Assembly (NCBI GenBank): GCA_015485845.1
Contig: WFSU01000127.1
Coordinates: forward strand, 1-8,871
Reading direction: 5' to 3'
From: Nitratifractor sp.
GTDB taxonomy: Bacteria; Campylobacterota; Campylobacteria; Campylobacterales; Sulfurovaceae
DNA: 8,871 nucleotides
Positions 6,546 to 8,871 of the stretch are shown here, in pieces. Position 1 is the stretch's first letter. The number at the start of each line of letters is the position of its first letter. Both the position numbers and the translations under genes were made by a program. The notes beneath the pieces were generated by a model. The model was not told where the DNA came from, searched no databases, and was given only the letters and a program-made list of their open reading frames with translations.

Positions 6546-7516
6546 TATTCCACCAACATATTCATCACCAGCCGGATAATGATCTCTTTTTGCTCCGGTG
6601 CCGAGGTGGCGACGAGAAGTGCCAGCGATGCCAGCGCATTGTCGTTGATCTTCGCTTCGCCGTTTTCTTTGTGCAGGATACCGTTTCGGTGTAGAAAAAG
6701 GACAAACAGATACGCCCCGATCCGCTTGTTGCCGTCGTTAAACGAATGCCCTTTGATGATGTAGTAGAGCAGGTTTGCCGCTTTTTGTTCGACAGAGGGG
6801 AGCAGATCGACACCGCCGAAGCTCTGGTAAATATTGAGGAGATTGCCACTGAACTCACCTGCTTTTTCATGGCCGAACAACTCCGTGGCTTCCCCTTTGG
6901 CTATCAAATCCTTTTTGAGCGCAGCAATTGCCTCTTTGGCTTCGTCGTAGTCGAGGACAAATCGATTCTCTTTTGTCTGCGCTACCTCCCGGAGAGTCTG
7001 CTCGTCATATCCTTGGAGCAGTGCCCAGCTTTTGGCGTAGTTTCCGATGATTTCAATAAACCCTTTGGCTTCATGCTGTGCCAATGTGCGGCTCTCCACC
7101 GCCTGCTTGATCGCCTCAATCGTCTGCTCCAGTTCTGTAAATTTTTCTTGTTTGAGCAGTTCCTGGTCGAGGGCATAGCCTTGGAGGAGGTAGTCTTTTA
7201 GGATAGATGTAGCCCAACGACGAAACTGTGTTGCTCGTTTACTGTTGACTCTATAACCCAATGATATAATCATGTCAAGACTGTAATAATCCACTTGATA
7301 AATTTTGCCGTCTGCGGCAGTTGTTGCATTTTTTGCAACAACTGATTCTTGTTGCAACTCACCCTCTTTAAAAATATTACGAATATGTCGGGAAATCACA
7401 GATTTATCCCTCTCGAAAAGATCACAAAGCTGTTTCTGATTCAGCCAAAGAGTCTCATTATCTACTGTCGTCTCAAGTTTAACGCTTCCATCATCATAAA
7501 TCACAATTTCACTCAT
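6545..7516 (-). CDS. RhuM-family N-terminal domain fused to a Fic/Doc domain
   Basis: The product has 323 residues. Residues about 1-115 match the virulence RhuM family, with LNQKQLCDLFERDKSVISRHIRNIF and QVDYYSLDMIISLGYRVNSKRATQFRRWA. The first part looks like a DNA-binding helix-turn-helix. Residues about 185-320 form a Fic/Doc fold with the motif HSFNDGNKRIGAYLF: catalytic His257, Asp261, Asn263, Arg265. Known Fic proteins transfer AMP from ATP to target proteins, while Doc transfers phosphate. The second Arg of the canonical Fic motif is Ala268 here, nearer to the Doc pattern. No clear (S/T)xxxE(G/N) inhibitory motif and no small antitoxin gene are seen next to it. The start at 7516 is chosen because TTGGAG lies 8 nt upstream; an in-frame TTG 12 codons earlier would overlap the -10 box. 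It is the first gene of the minus-strand operon. Target and role in the hsd locus are unknown. Confidence 0.9.
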   Translation of the reverse strand: MSEIVIYDDGSVKLETTVDNETLWLNQKQLCDLFERDKSVISRHIRNIFKEGELQQESVVAKNATTAADGKIYQVDYYSLDMIISLGYRVNSKRATQFRRWATSILKDYLLQGYALDQELLKQEKFTELEQTIEAIKQAVESRTLAQHEAKGFIEIIGNYAKSWALLQGYDEQTLREVAQTKENRFVLDYDEAKEAIAALKKDLIAKGEATELFGHEKAGEFSGNLLNIYQSFGGVDLLPSVEQKAANLLYYIIKGHSFNDGNKRIGAYLFVLFLHRNGILHKENGEAKINDNALASLALLVATSAPEQKEIIIRLVMNMLVE

Positions 7517-7524
7517 TTTTGATA

Positions 7525-7530
7525 CTCCAA
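7525..7530 (-). promoter_or_regulatory. Shine-Dalgarno that fixes the RhuM/Fic start
   Basis: TTGGAG on the minus strand, with its GGAG core 8 nt before the ATG at 7516. This decides in favour of the 323-residue product rather than the longer TTG-initiated reading. Confidence 0.75.
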
Positions 7531-7551
7531 TTTCTCTCAATATTTTCTTCA

Positions 7552-7560
7552 ATTATAGCA
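7552..7560 (-). promoter_or_regulatory. Extended -10 promoter of the RhuM/Fic-hsd operon
   Basis: TGCTATAAT on the minus strand, the same nine bases as the ImmA promoter, and the match extends to TGCTATAATT. The -35 region is weak (TTACCG-like). The start of transcription would be near 7545, leaving a leader of about 30 nt with the Shine-Dalgarno. It is the only strong minus-strand promoter seen ahead of the operon and should drive RhuM/Fic, hsdM, hsdS, AlbA_2 and SEC-C. Confidence 0.65.
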
Positions 7561-7586
7561 CAATCACATCCTCTGCGGTAAAAATC

Positions 7587-7595
7587 TGCTAAAAT
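7587..7595 (+). promoter_or_regulatory. Extended -10 promoter of the flavoprotein gene
   Basis: TGCTAAAAT on the + strand, a near-consensus -10 with the TGn extension, 24 nt before the ATG at 7620. It is divergent from the operon promoter; the two -10 boxes are inverted and only 26 bp apart, so polymerases may compete. The gene's Shine-Dalgarno AGGAG is at 7609-7613, 6 nt before the start codon. Confidence 0.55.
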
Positions 7596-7619
7596 GACAT
7601 AAAAATTTAGGAGAGCGCA

Positions 7620-8855
7620 ATGCCCGCTTCATATGACCTCACTATCATCGGTGCCGGGGCGTCTGGGATGATGGCGGCGATAGTGGCGGCTCGGGGTGGT
7701 CAGCGGGTGCTGGTGCTGGAGAAGCTGGGGCGGTGCGGTGCCAAGTTGCAGGCGACCGGCGGGGGGCGGTGTAACCTCACCAATCAACTCGACAATGAAA
7801 CCCTCATGGAACGGTTTGGGAAGCAGGGGCGGTTCATGCAGGCGGCATTGGAGCGGTTCGATGCGGAGGCGCTGACCCGGTTTTTCGGGGAGCTGGGGGT
7901 GGAGACCCATGCGCCGGACGGGTTTCATGTCTTTCCGGTGAGCCACAAGTCTGAGACGATCCTGCGGGCGATGGAGGAGGAGATGGCACGGCTGGGGGTG
8001 ACGGTGCATGCCGGCGAACCGGTCGTCAAGATCCTTGCAGCTGATACCGCCGTCACCGGAGTGCAGACTGCCGAGGGAACGTACCCATCCCGGCGCATTC
8101 TCATCGCCACCGGCGGCCGGGGCTATCCGCAGCTCGGGAGCGAAGGGGACGGCTACGGGCTGGCCGAAGCGCTGGGGCACACCACCGCCCCGCTCTACCC
8201 GGCCATGATGCCCCTGCGCACCGCTGAGACATGGGTCGCCGGGTGCCGCGCCAATACCCTCCCCCGCGTCACCCTCCGGGTCGATCTCAAAAAACACCGC
8301 AGGCTTCACGCCACCGGGGATCTTATCTTCACCAAAAACGGCATCCGGGGGCCGGTGGTGCTCGACTTTTCCCGCGAGATCACTCCGCTCCTCTCCCGCT
8401 ATGAGACCGTGCCGATCCTTGCACAGCTCACCGAAGGGCGCAACGAAGAGGAGATCCGCCAGCACATCAAAAAAGCACGGGAAACCAACTCGCAGCACAC
8501 CACCCTCACCCTCCTGATGACCCTCTTGCCTGAGTCGGTGAGCCGGGCGTTGTGTGGCCTGGCCGGTACCGATCCCGCTCTTGGGTTCGGCAAACTCCCC
8601 GGCCGTGTGCGGGATCACCTCATCCGACTCCTTGTCGCGACACCGTTAACAATTATTGGGCACGATGGGTTCGCCAAAGCAATGATCACCCGGGGCGGTA
8701 TCCACCTCAAAGAAGTTAATCCCAAAACATTGGAGAGTAAGAAAATCAAGGGATTGTATTTTGCGGGAGAAGTGCTCGATCTCGACGGCCCCTGCGGAGG
8801 ATACAACCTCCAGTTGGCCTTTGCCAGCGGAGTGCTGGCGGGTGAAGGGGCTTAA
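7620..8855 (+). CDS. HI0933/BaiN-family FAD-dependent NAD(P) oxidoreductase
   Basis: The product has 411 residues, the usual length of the HI0933-like flavoprotein family (TIGR00275). An N-terminal FAD-binding Rossmann motif DLTIIGAGASGMMAA (residues about 6-20) and VLVLEKLGRCGAKLQATGGGRCNLTN mark the family. Further signatures are ILIATGGRGYPQLGSEGDGYGLAEALGH in the middle and FAGEVLDLDGPCGGYNLQLAFASG near the end, which completes the FAD site. Known: most members are uncharacterised soluble flavoproteins; BaiN is a bile-acid-pathway reductase and HI0933 itself has no firm substrate, so no specific reaction is assigned. The ATG follows AGGAG by 6 nt. It is divergent from the defence operon and looks like the conserved chromosomal neighbour rather than part of it. 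G+C is very high through most of the gene but drops in the last 200 nt. No terminator is visible in the 16 nt after the stop. Confidence 0.92.
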   Translation: MPASYDLTIIGAGASGMMAAIVAARGGQRVLVLEKLGRCGAKLQATGGGRCNLTNQLDNETLMERFGKQGRFMQAALERFDAEALTRFFGELGVETHAPDGFHVFPVSHKSETILRAMEEEMARLGVTVHAGEPVVKILAADTAVTGVQTAEGTYPSRRILIATGGRGYPQLGSEGDGYGLAEALGHTTAPLYPAMMPLRTAETWVAGCRANTLPRVTLRVDLKKHRRLHATGDLIFTKNGIRGPVVLDFSREITPLLSRYETVPILAQLTEGRNEEEIRQHIKKARETNSQHTTLTLLMTLLPESVSRALCGLAGTDPALGFGKLPGRVRDHLIRLLVATPLTIIGHDGFAKAMITRGGIHLKEVNPKTLESKKIKGLYFAGEVLDLDGPCGGYNLQLAFASGVLAGEGA

Positions 8856-8871
8856 GAAGCCACCCTTATAC

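Noticed and set aside
7629..8618. A 329-codon open frame on the minus strand opposite the flavoprotein gene
   Set aside because: It is a G+C-driven shadow. The product is rich in Pro, Gly and His without any domain, while the + strand frame is an unmistakable flavoprotein.

Overview
The window is a chromosomal segment in which one housekeeping-type flavoprotein gene (+ strand, right end) borders a minus-strand defence operon that fills the rest. Moderate G+C, extended -10 promoters (TGCTATAAT) without a recognisable -35 box, and hsd loci carrying extra inserted genes would suit a free-living member of the Campylobacterota (a Sulfurovum- or Sulfurimonas-like bacterium). That placement is an inference with low to moderate confidence; no rRNA or other marker gene is present.

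The operon reads from right to left. A divergent promoter region (about 7552-7619) separates the flavoprotein from a RhuM/Fic two-domain protein (6545-7516). Then come the type I restriction-modification methyltransferase hsdM (4922-6511), the specificity subunit hsdS (3655-4932), an AlbA_2/Schlafen-type putative ATP-binding protein with a C-terminal winged helix (2135-3655), a SEC-C zinc-motif protein (1260-2138), an XRE/ImmA-IrrE-type zinc peptidase (14-1171), and the first codons of another gene cut off by the left edge. Junctions are very tight: 11-nt overlap hsdM/hsdS, TAATG hsdS/AlbA_2, ATGA AlbA_2/SEC-C, TGATG ImmA/next gene. This implies co-transcription and translational coupling. The ImmA pair also has its own strong extended -10 promoter inside a candidate inverted-repeat operator. 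The restriction subunit hsdR is not in the window; if present, it should lie to the left.

How the genes may work together: HsdM and HsdS form the modification core and would be joined by HsdR for restriction. RhuM-Fic (putative AMP or phosphate transfer), AlbA_2 ATPase, SEC-C and ImmA plus partner look like accessory defence or toxin-antitoxin-type functions built into the same operon. The most striking signal is a perfect four-copy 10-bp tandem repeat (2339-2378) inside the AlbA_2 gene. Losing or gaining one copy puts a stop codon at or just after the repeat, which removes the winged helix and the coupled translation of the SEC-C gene. This is a candidate phase-variable switch inside a type I R-M operon. 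A second notable signal is the compositional mosaic of hsdS, whose two target-recognition domains are AT-rich inserts in a GC-rich frame.

There is no stretch over 300 bases without a gene. No tRNA, rRNA, CRISPR array, insertion sequence or convincing terminator was seen.
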